From the NCBI RefSeq assembly GCF_019399895.1, contig NC_091867.1:8197501-8261500 (forward strand): a stretch of DNA of 64,000 nt. Reading direction: 5' to 3'. Within the stretch, counting starts at the first letter, position 1, and every line of letters begins with the position of its first letter. The DNA is from Cardiocondyla obscurior (Eukaryota; Arthropoda; Insecta; Hymenoptera; Formicidae). Shown here piece by piece: positions 49,801-61,800 of the stretch. Made by a program: the position numbers and the translations under genes. Under the pieces are notes generated by a model. The model ran no database searches. It was not told the DNA's origin and saw only the letters and a program-made list of their open reading frames with translations.

Positions 49801-52800
49801 TAAATTAATATAAAATATTTTTATTACGCACACTTAGTAAAGTAGTTAGTAAAGTAGCATTAAAAAATTATGTGGTTTATTTAGATGCTGCTTCAAGCGG
49901 CACCGGTCTTGTCGAATGCATTTAATAAATTTTCTTATGTCTTTGATATAACTGAGAGCTATTTTAAACGACCCATCAAAGTGTGGAATATTATCTGCCG
50001 GCGCGGATATTCGCTGTATACAGCGGACTATGAAAGAGAAGTTAGAAAGATCGTTAACGCGAAAGACGTTCGAAGTGTACCGTCGTAGTCCCAGCTTCGG
50101 CTGCAGCGGCGGCGAAACGTAATTAATGATCGAGATGGAAGTCGCTAACCGTCGAAGGGTGGCGGAGAGAATGTGGGAAGACGGAACAGGCATTTCCCAC
50201 GCGTTCAAGATGAGTTTGGTGGAGGGAATCACGGAATCTCGCACTCGCGCGGATGATCGAGTTATGAACGTAGCGAGCGCGAACCGATGATGCTGTTATC
50301 GTGATATAATGTACCATCTCTGCTCATAAAGTCATTATCCCAAATTGTACGTTGCAGCGGAGGGATTCACGGCGGAATATGTTAACGACGTTATTAAGAG
50401 AGTTTCGCCGACATGTAACATGAACTGATTACAAGCAAACAGACTGGAGAATAATAAAAGTAATAATAATGTATGATGATTATTTTTATTTGCAAGCGTA
50501 GGCAAGAATTTTACGTGATTTGACAGAGGAATCCGGTGTAACGCGTATATAAATATATTGTTATTTGACACTTGGTGGTGGTGTGGAAAAGAGTTGAGTT
50601 GCAAGATGAGGTAAAGCTTGCGGGGATCGACGAGGACCCTGAGGACGACGGAAGGCCGGAAACGGAGCAACTCGAGCGGAAAAGGTGCCAGGAAGCGTCT
50701 CGACGTGCAGTTTGGAGGCACGGAAACATGCGATAAGACGAGAGAGATCAAGGTGCCGCGACGAGAAAAGATATGCGCGGAGAGGGAGCGGCAACTGTTG
50801 CGACAGAAGCTGGTGATGCTGCGATGGACCCCCGCGGCCGGGAACGTAGCTGCGAAAAACGGATCCGCGGGGCGTACGATTCACGCAATCTCAAGGGCCT
50901 GCGAGAGACCGAGAGCATTCCAGATTTCGAGATGGTAATCGTGTTCGAGCACGAACAACCGATAAATTCGCGTTCGCGCAGGCCGTCTGTTTCGCGGACA
51001 AAGAAATCTTTTACAAAAAATATTTCCTATAAAGAAATAATAAGGTTTATTATTATAAGAAAAACGCCTCGCAGTCTATCAAACTTTTTGCAACAAGCCA
51101 ACGTTATTATCAAATAAAATCAGCCGTGGCCCGATTCGCTTGAGAGATTAACGATATAAATGTTGGCGAATAAATGGCTGGAAACGATCGTCTCGAGTTA
51201 CAATTGCTAGGCACGTGCCAGGTGGAGTTTCCAGAATAGAGACTTATACAATTCATTGAAGAATATTTTCTATATTAAACGCGATGCCCATTGTTTAATG
51301 AGCATAAAGCAGCAATTTACCCGCAAGTATTATTTCTCTAAACAATCATAATATTTCTCTTGGAATTACTGCCCGGCTTTTAATTTGCAAAAGAGCATTT
51401 AAGTGGTTCTACGCGGGTGGGCGGGCGGGCGGGTGTAAGTGTCGAGAGTTAAAGGGGCCGTCTCTTTGTGGATAGATAATGAGAAACAAGGATAAATGAG
51501 ATGAAACGGAGAGAAACTTCATATGTCGGAGTTATCGTGATTCTCACTCTTCATCTCTTGTTAAGTTATACGCGGTGAATAATTTCAACTGTTTAATTAT
51601 AAATGACTAATTAGCGTAACAACCTGACTGCAAATTCGAAGTTGTTGACTTTCGTTCGTTCAACTCGCCACGCTTTGTACAAATATAGAACTCGAGGGGG
51701 AAAAAAAAACATCAATTTCGTTCGAATTGATTGCATTTTTACGTTTTACCAGACATAATAGATACTAACATAAATTAACAATTTTATGCGACTGTCGCAA
51801 ATACTCATGAATCAATACGAGAATCAATATTATATGTCGCGATTATTATAAATTTATATTTTTTATGCTACCCACTTGGCTCTTTTACATCGTAGCTGTT
51901 TGATCTCATAACTTGGTACATTTATTCCAGCCAATGTTTGCTAAAATGTATAGTAAAACATATTTCACAGTCAATTTCTCTTTTTTACTGTCCGTATTTA
52001 CACTTTTTCATGTTTCGCAATAAAAAGGTTATTAAAAATTTTAATTAAAAATAAAGAAAAAAAAATGATTAGCTGGAATTTTGGCTGAAATTTCAATTCG
52101 CTGCGAGTCATCACGACGGCTTAGGAAAGTGGAGAAGCAATTTGGAGAAGAGTGAAATTTAAGCGCGCGCTTTTGATAGACGGTTGAAAACATTTAGAGC
52201 AGCGACACCGCTGCTTTTCGCCAAGTTCTTTATTAACGTTGATATTTCAAAGACACGGTGAACGTACGGATTCATCGGTAACCCTGTTCACGCGTCGGCG
52301 GATGAGGACTTCTCGCCGAAGGCTATTGTATGTTGTCGACATTATTAAAGCTTTTGTATATGTATACTTTCTTTGACGTAGGCCAAAGGAGTTGTCGCCG
52401 ATATTTCAAGTTTCTTTTACAAAATGTACTACAAGCGAATAAAGAGCGATATTAATTAGCTCTTGTTGTCGGCGAGTTGAAAGCGGAAATACCACGAAAA
52501 TGATTGCGCGACGGGGACGATTCTTAATGATGGAACGACAGAATAAAACCTGCTACAGAGAAAAATACCGGAGTACCTACTAACTTTGCCTACCAGCGTT
52601 CGCGTCACAAACAAGCGTCCGCATATCTTAATAAATTTAGTAGGGAAAAAATTAATATAGAAAAAGAATTCATTAAATTTTTTCTTAAACAAAAAATTAT
52701 TGTTCAAAAAAGTCGAACTTCTGCAAAATGCATTCGATAAATCACGACGTCGTGCCTCCTACCGTTTCTTTTTTTTTTCTCTCGATTCAAGACTTCGCCT

Positions 52801-55800
52801 ATCTCGTCCGCGGAACAGAGGATTGCCATTAAAGGTACAGATACTCTCAAATCAATGTGCATTTGTTTCAGTGTAGGACTAGCGGCATAGCTAATGCAAC
52901 CAGAGTTAAGTCCTACGAAACTTTGTTTCGCCAACCAATGCAACAAGCAACTACAAGTGAAAAACATTCGTAACAGAACTTTCAAATCCGTTACAAAGGG
53001 CGAAAGTTGAACGGGTTTGCGTGTAACGGTTTTGCACTCTTCTCGCCTAACAATCGGGCATTAAAGGGGACAAATTTTTACAGAAAATAAAAAAGAAATA
53101 AAAATAAAAAATAACGTTATTTGTCGGCCTCGCCTTTAAACGCGCGTATGTAGGCCGCAATCAATGCGTTTGTTGCAATGAGACGTGCATCTTCGTGTAA
53201 ATCGTGGCGCCTACTGCAACGAAAAGTTATGCGAATAGCGTAAGGTCGTGGAATTCCAGTCATTTTCACATTCTCTCTTATAAAATGAAATTCCACCCAT
53301 GTGAAAACCGACGCTTCAGTATTACCGCCGCGTTATCCTTGCATGATGAGTCTCGCGCGCGACGCGTACGTTTTACACGGTGATTTCTCGATATCCCGCG
53401 GTTGACCTGAATTTTAATAACACTCGAAGAAACCATGCGCGCGTTATTTTTTAAGAAACCTCAATTGCAAACTATAGAAAAAAAGTCGTACGACTTACCA
53501 ATCTGCATGAGCTTCAGCGGAGTTGGAGAGTTCTGCCGGTGACTGTAACATAATAAAACAAATTAATGTACACATGTTAGTAATTAAATTAATGTAAAGG
53601 TAAACCCTTTTTTGTTTTTTTCTAAAAAAGAAAGAATTTATATTTACCTATAAGTTGCTCCGCCGATGTATGATGCCCCCCGGGCCTGCTCCTCCTCTCA
53701 GATGGGACGTGTCGAGTCATCCTTCCGCGCACAAGTCACACGCGAACACCCCGACCGTGATTTTATTATCGCGAAATTTACTGAACACTATCGCGCGTTA
53801 TTTATCGGCACACCTGAAAAAAGAAAATCCTGAAAAAGAAAACAAGTTACTGACTTACCAATCTGCATGACAGCGGAGTTGAAGAATTCTGCCGGTGGCT
53901 GTAACATACAAAGGAAAATATTAATGTAGACGTGCTAGTAAATTAATAGAATTAATAAAAAAAAGATAAAAAAAATTTTTTTAATAAAGATTTTATTTTA
54001 AAAAATGTATGCTCACCTAAAAGTTGCTCCGCTGATGCATGATGCCCCCGGCTCTGCTCTTCCTCTCAGATGGGACGTGACGAGTCATCCTTCCGCGCAC
54101 TAGACATTCGCGAACGCACTCCCGTAATAAAATAATCGTAAAAACAACGCCCGAAAACTAGCGGCACACGCGGAACGACCGACGAACCGACTGCGGTTCG
54201 TATAATTATTAATTTCGGCGGTAACGACACTTTTGTTAACGACGGCGGATGCAGCTGCGTCGATCTGTAACAAAAAGAAATATAAAATTTAATTGTAGAG
54301 ATGCTACAAGTATTTAGTCTTTAAAAAAGAATGAAAGAAAAATAAAATATTTCTTACCTCTGGGGTTGCTGCATTGATGCACGGATGCCTTTCCGAGGCC
54401 TCCTCCTCCTCTATGAACACCAGACCTCCCGTCGGAGTGACCAGCTTCCTTTCAGGCTATTCGAACTTCGTCCTCGCCCTGGTTATCTGCAAACAAAAAG
54501 CCCAGACAATTAATTAAAATTACGCGAGTCTATACAATACTTCTAAAATGGAAAGATCACCTCAAAGAGATGAACGCATAAGTAAGGATGTACATAGCTT
54601 ACATTAAAGAAAAAAGACGTGGCCACAAGTGCTCCTCACACGGAGAATGAGGAGAAGATAGTTATCGTACCGGGAGGATTTTCGTTAAACGCAAATACTT
54701 ATCACGTTAGGCACGTGCACGCGGTTGCTGTGAGAGCGTAGTACGTACATGTGCTTCGCGCGACCGCTGGAGAAGGACAAAGCGAGAGTGGGAGTAGTGA
54801 GGGAATATACCTAGCTCGCGGCACGTAGGCTCGCGCTCGCTCCCCCTCCTCGTCCTCCCACCCCCCGGTCCCCACCCGCGCTTATCTATTCGTTACTCTC
54901 GTTCGATTTAATTGTAATATATAATTAGTATGTCCAGACAAAGACGATACTTTCACCAGGTCGTACTCGACCTCGAAAATCGTGAAGACCGTCTTTGCCT
55001 GGACATATTAATTAAATATTAAAATTAAGTCAAACCTCAAAATTACTGACTTAACAGCTGACGTTGACTCTCGCTTGGCTTGAAGCAAGCCAAGCGAGAG
55101 AGAACTAATCAGCGTCGTTTTTAGGCGGTAACAATTAACAGCTAATTTACGCGTTACCTATTTTTTAAGATAGGATTTAGAGACATATTCCAACAGCAGT
55201 CGTGAAAAATATATTGGCTCGCGCGTTTGGTTTAAAGCAATATTGTAATTCTTTATTTTATTCATACGTAATAAATAAATTATAAATTCTTGTTATGCCG
55301 TTTCACAAAAATAATGTCTAAATTGAAAACGCAATTTTCATACTCGAAATTTTAACCTTAAAGCGCCACAAATTTTTGATTATGCTAATATCTAACCCTT
55401 GCGACAAGCCACGCTGCAAGTAAGGACCAGGTAGAGCATATTTCTCTTCCGTATTCTCAAGTGGAAAGAGACGCGTCAGTATCAGGCTTCTTTTTAAAAT
55501 GCGCCAATAACGCGCTGGCTATGATCCACGGGAAACTCGTATCGTAAATCGCGGACCGGAAAAGTGAATCGAGTCGACGATTTCTCTGGTTTTTACATTT
55601 CTACTTTTGTCGGAAATCTATAAAGCTAGATGCTAGAAACTTTCCTCTGCCCGTCGAGATGTTTCTTTGTAGAAAATTGATCCCTCTAAAATTAAATATT
55701 TTTTTAAGTGCTATTAATAAACTGTTCTGAAAACAAATTGCGTGCAATATTACTTTACAGATACCGTAAAAAAAAAAAGAAAAGTTTAATTATACGTACT

Positions 55801-58800
55801 TGACGATATTTTATTCGCCACTTTCGTCGGCTGTTCGTTTTCACGGCCTGAAAAATTTCCCTCGTTCACGGGGCGCATTTCCCCATTTCGCGGCACGATT
55901 TTTCCCCGCCAAAACGGTCACCGACCGTATTACTCAACAAATACAGAAGACTCGACTCTAAACGCATGCCGGAAGGGTTGTGGAGGGTAGATTTCGAACG
56001 GTCAGTGTTTATAGGACGGACAGAAACCGAGGGTTCTAGGAGACTATTCATCAATGTCGAAACACGCACGTACACGTGTACACGTATATCCGTACGTATA
56101 TATTAGGATACGTCCTTATCCCTCTTTGGGGAAAGGGATGTTGCTAGCACACGTACGCACGCCTACGTTACACGCCCACGTGAACGAGACACCGCTCCTG
56201 GAATCCGCCAACGTGGTTAGGAGATAGGCGAACATTGCGATGCTTCGCGAATCTCTAAAACAATCTTCAAACGTTCTCTAATGCGGGATGTCGATTGGGA
56301 GCTCAAAATAATAAATATCGTCAATTGGAGAACCTACTTTCCGGATCACGATCGAATATCTAATTGATTCAACGATGGAATTGTCACCTTCTTTCGAGCT
56401 TTACTGCAATCCGCGGGAGATTAAAAAAAAAATTATTTTAATCATAGAAAAAAAAAAAAATATGCCAAAAATTAATTCCCCTTAATGAATTATTTAATTA
56501 AATCTTATTAACTATAGCTTTGTTTTCAAACTAAACTCGAAGCTAAAGATTTAATTTTGTTTATTTAATTTAATTCAGTAAAGAGCCGTAACGGATTATT
56601 GCCTGAGCGAAGATCGATGGAAGACAAGCACAATACGATGTAACGCGGGATCTGCTTTGACCTCTCACGGCGTGGATAAACGCGAGAGATGTGCGAGGGA
56701 TGTAGAAAGAGCAACCTAATGTTTGAAGTATACGCACGGATCATCAATCATGTATGAAAACCTCGTGAATACGTTCGCATTTGTATGCACTAACGAAAAT
56801 TTACTTCATATCAGTAAGAAGTTACAATGATTTGCGACAGTAATTAATGTTATGCGCTAATTGCACTTGAAGGGATTTACTTATACCTTCAACATGCTTC
56901 GCTAAATAAGGAGAAACGTGGAATTATAACGCGTTTACTGTTGCTTGTTAATATACTTTAATAACGTTTATTATTTTACCGAACGTATATTAATTCATCG
57001 AAATTCTATAATTACATATTAATTTAATAAATAATTAAAAAAAAAAATTATATAATATATATTTCAAAATGAGTGAAAGACGCTCTTCTACGCGATTCTC
57101 TTTTCTCACAAGATTCTTTTATACTTTTATGTTTAACTTCACGAGCAATAAATATTTTTGCATCGCAAGAGAGTTTTATTTCACTTTCGCGGAATAGAGT
57201 CGTCCTGCGAGTGGCGAGTTTGTGCGTTGCTGCACATGTTGCATATCTAGAACGAGTAGGATCGCCGTGACATTAGTTTCCGAGGACTCTCGCATTCATA
57301 GAACAGGAAATCGCACCTTCGTCGACGACCGGATTGCGCCGCACGGCGGAGTCCGATCGTTTACAGAGATTGACTACCGGCGCGACATAGAGGGAAATAA
57401 CATTGACGGCGACAAAAACGGACGGTGATAAATGACGCCGAGCGTTCGATACCTAACCCCCGCTGTACAGTTTATATCCAGCATATTTCTTTTCCGGCGA
57501 CGAAATGCAAATGACATCGGTAATTAACGTGTTAATTATGCAAATTGGCGTTTTCAAAAACAGCCAAACTAAACTCGTGACAACGTAGCGGCGCCAATTA
57601 TATTCCGTTTGCGTTCGATTTTGCCCGAAAAGCATGTAACGTGCGTAATGGTTTTTTCGCGTAATTCAATTTTAAATACGTCCCCGAGCATGTGCGGATT
57701 TGAAGTGACATGGAAGTGTTCCGTTAACGATCGGCCGATGTGACTCCGCGCAGATCTCTCTCTCTCTCCCTCTCTATCTCGGGATTAGTCGAGATTTATC
57801 GGAGAACACGTCGATCCGTTCAGATCCACCTAATTTCCTTAGAGCTTAAATCTTCGGAGAACGGAAATAGTTTATTGCTGGAAGCGTCGTCCCGTCCGAC
57901 GCGTCTCTGCTTTCTAATTTACACGGAAAACTGTCCAATCGTTCGCGGAGATTGACTACTGGTAGAATTAGAAATCGCATCTCGTATCGGCGAATGAAGA
58001 TATATAAATAAAAAAAAAATAAAAATAATGAAAAGATGGGAAAAAAAATGTAACGATGCAAGTAACGATAAGAGAGCATGCATCGTCACGTAGTAATTCT
58101 CGCGTCAGTTTAAAACGCTTCGCGCGCACATATGTGTACAGATTCACGTTCGTGAGGCTAAAATAGAATGTGAGGATTAGGAGTTTACATGCATATTAAT
58201 TCAAGTTAATCGAGCGTGCCGCGGTCTTAAACGCTTAACGTGTCGATTATGACAGTGCGCTATAATTTCCGTGAGGGTACTTGCGGAGCACACGGCGGAA
58301 GAGGAAGAATTTGTCGGCCGGAGCGCTTACCCAAATTGCCACGGAATACTCGGGAGAATATTCTCCGTGTCAAGGCGCTTTAGCCCACCATTAGGCTGTT
58401 AATGTTCGTGACGCGCGCAGAATTAGCACCCCCAATGGTGAATTATACGGGATTTATAACGGGCGGCAGTATAATGGATGGTCTAACATTTCAAACCGGG
58501 TTTGCTTTCGCAGTTAAACAAAAGTGACGACCACGTGGAAAACGTGGCTTTATTAAGACAACAGAACAGAAAACGTTGATGTACCTGCAAAATAACCCGC
58601 GGAGCAAAACTTGAGAGTCCTTTTAACTTCTATTCGGCGTAATTCCATTTAACACAGAAATTGCGGGGGCGCGACACCCGACTTCCATCATTTCGCACCG
58701 AGGAGATGCCGACGAATAGCAACCTAGGCCAATATTGAAGCAATCGGAACGTCGAGACCGATCGGGCGATCGCAAGTCGATGAAAACACGATTACGAGTT

Positions 58801-61800
58801 TGAAGAAAATATGATTTGCAGAGGGAGAAGAGGTCGAATTCATTCGCGGTTTCCTCAATCTTTTTTCTCTTTTTTTTTTTCTCTTTCCAACCTCGATGCG
58901 ACTTCCTTTCAATTATGTTTCAAACGTTTGACACAATTTTTAAGAATAAGATTTTAGAAAAGTAGATTAAAGAAGACAGCAGACGTTAAAAAAAAGGGAA
59001 AGAGAGAAATGAGTTAAAAACGAGAATAAATGATCTGAATTGGTGAGGACGTACGATCGCGGTAAGTAACTCAATTTTCAGAAAATCCTTTTGTCGAGTG
59101 AAAAGGGTCCCCCTCGTGCACACCTGCGACCAGCTTTCTATCTTTAAGGCGGCTAGACGCTCCACAAGCTATTACCAATCAAAAAATTAATTATAACCCT
59201 AATCCCTTTCCGTAAGTGGTTTGCTGCGCATATAACTGATTGCAGCTTTGAAAAACAAACCGCTACTCTGATCAGTCGTGACCGACGGCTCTAAAAAAAT
59301 AAAATAAAAAAAAGGCAGTTTTCGCAATAATGTGTACTTGATGTAGTAAATGAATAAATACAGAAAGAGAATTTTTGTGTGGAAAATCTGTCGTCTCGCA
59401 GGGATACCTGACAGATCTCATTTTATTTTACGCAGTATTATATGGAAACGCTCTCCATGCATAATTAATTTTTTATGTTTTTAAAAGCGCATTGTGAATG
59501 AGAATAGATATACCGTGCAATTTCATGTTTCGTATATATGAGGCAATTTATATTTTTTCGAACGCGAAGCAGAGATAAGTTTGCTATTCTGAAGACGGGG
59601 CTTACATTTTCCATTAATATTTGTTTCAGATGGTGGCGTGGTGGGTGGTTCGAGAGCAGGACCAGTGGTCACTCCGCACACGCTGGAACTGACACCACGT
59701 GGCAGAGTTTTGCTGCAGCTCGCACCGCCGGAAACTGCTCGGGCGTACCTGCCGCCGGAGTATCGACCCGGCCGCGTATATTCGGACACGGATTCGGAAA
59801 AAGTACGTCACATTCAGCCTAGCACTTAATGACGCGCCGTTAATTCAATAACGAATTGCCCCTTACGTTGAAATTGCCCGACGCCGAAGACTTTTAGAGC
59901 GAACGCTTCGAACGTTTCTTATATTGCACAGCTCGGCGTAAGATCACGAATTACCGATGCTCCGAGCGGATACGTATATCTTGTTTAAATTTCCTTCGTC
60001 CTGCTGTTCTGTTTTCCTTAATTCGCTTTACCTCGGTCACCGATCGGTCTGCCCGTGACGCTGTACCATCACCTGGTTCTCACGAAACGTTTGAACAGGC
60101 TCTCGATGCGCGCAATCGCAATAATACTATATTATATTGACAAAGGTAAACATTCGAAAACAGAGACGAATAATTGCACGTCGTGAAATAGATACGAGGA
60201 TCAAGAAAGAACGTGACAAAACGGATTTATCGGGGAACATCTCCATTTCTCCGATTGTTGAATTATTACGCGTACGCGTGCACAAATGATGGGCGAGTAT
60301 TTACGAAAGGGCGAGAGGGCCGATGGTATAATTAAAAGAGCATCGCGCGCGAGGAATTATTAACGCGTCCTATTAAAATCCTTTCAACGCGAAGAGGATT
60401 AAGCCGCTATAGTCGTCCTTTGACGGCTCGACGACTTTTTATTTGCTCGACTTCCGCGTTTCAGCGCCGGATGAATTTTTAACAGGGCGGCCGCCGCCGC
60501 CGCCGCCGCGCGAAGCTGAACGTTCGAAGAACTCGAAGAACGAAAAGAGATGCAACAGAGACTGAAGCTGGTTTTTGTGTACTTTTAGCAAAATCCAAGC
60601 GCCGTTCCTACGCCTCCTCTCACTTTTTTTTCTCTCTTTTCTTTCTTCCCCCAAGCACGCCCGTCATATTTTCTCGCTCTTTCTACCATCCCTTTCCTCC
60701 CACAACCTTTTCGCTCCTCTTTTAGCGTCACCCTTTCCGTTGACGGCTGCACGTTGTTTCAACACGAACCAGTATTTATCTTGTGCAGATTAAAGGGAGA
60801 ATAAACGGCGCGTACGATGAATAAATAAATAAACTTTGGCATATCACTCCTTTATATCACCTATCCCGAATTCCTCTCTTTTTTTTTTTATCTCGCCCCC
60901 GTAGTCAATGAAGAGATAAGTTATCGCGCAATCTTGATATACTCCGCTGCATCCGTATCGCTCCATAAGCATACGAAAAGACGAATTTGCATGTAGTTTA
61001 TGTTTGCGCGAAGAACGTTCGTAACTGTTAAAGTAAAACTCCCGGCCGTTTACGATGGTGACTATAATGCTTGTACGATAGAAGTGAATAAAAGCAAGAA
61101 GAGAAATGCCCGTGGAAAGTCGTGAAAAACTTGGATAACTTCAGTAATTTGATGTTAACGAGATCGTTGACTTTCCCGTTTCATATTTTAATATTTTATA
61201 AATAGATAATTTAAAATTAAAATAAGAAAGCTGTGTATTTGAATAAGTAATGTAGGTATTTCCTCTTTACGCAAAATTCTGATAAAGGCCAATGTTAATT
61301 ACCTAAAAATTATCTTACTAATTTAATGCAAAACGAAAAAGTTCTTTTAATAAAATTCATCAGGATCTAATATTTTATTTTTTTCATTCATGCTGGTATC
61401 GCGAACCAACAAGATGTAATATTCAGTTTCAATCAAATAAAGTACTAGTGCATCTCCATTAACGATACTCTAAAGCGTATCGAAAAATAAATTCCAATTC
61501 GCAGTAATAGGATTCTAGAAGAAAGAAAAATGGAAAGCTTCGTTGCACGCGGTAAAAAAAAAGTACGATAAATATCGCTGCACTTTTAAATTAGAAATAA
61601 TTATTATTTCGTTAATAACCTGTTATCTCCAAATGCGAAGACAATAATAAAAGACCTCTGCAATAAAGAGAGAACAGTTTTATTTTAAGCGCCGTAGATA
61701 GGAAACGTTTTCAAAAATATCTGAATAAAAATTTGTCATAAGAATTATCTAGTCTCCAAATTTTTCTTTTTCTTTTTCGTGGAGTCACGCTTTTGATTTG

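Noticed and set aside
50335..50751. 138-codon - strand frame
   Set aside because: It is the antisense of the purine-rich + strand frame, with Leu/Ser/Pro-rich low-information sequence and no recognisable domain.
61438..61452. Partial resemblance to the start of insect miR-252 (AAGTACTAGTGC)
   Set aside because: Only about 11 bases agree, the rest of the mature sequence differs, and no opposing arm forms a precursor hairpin.
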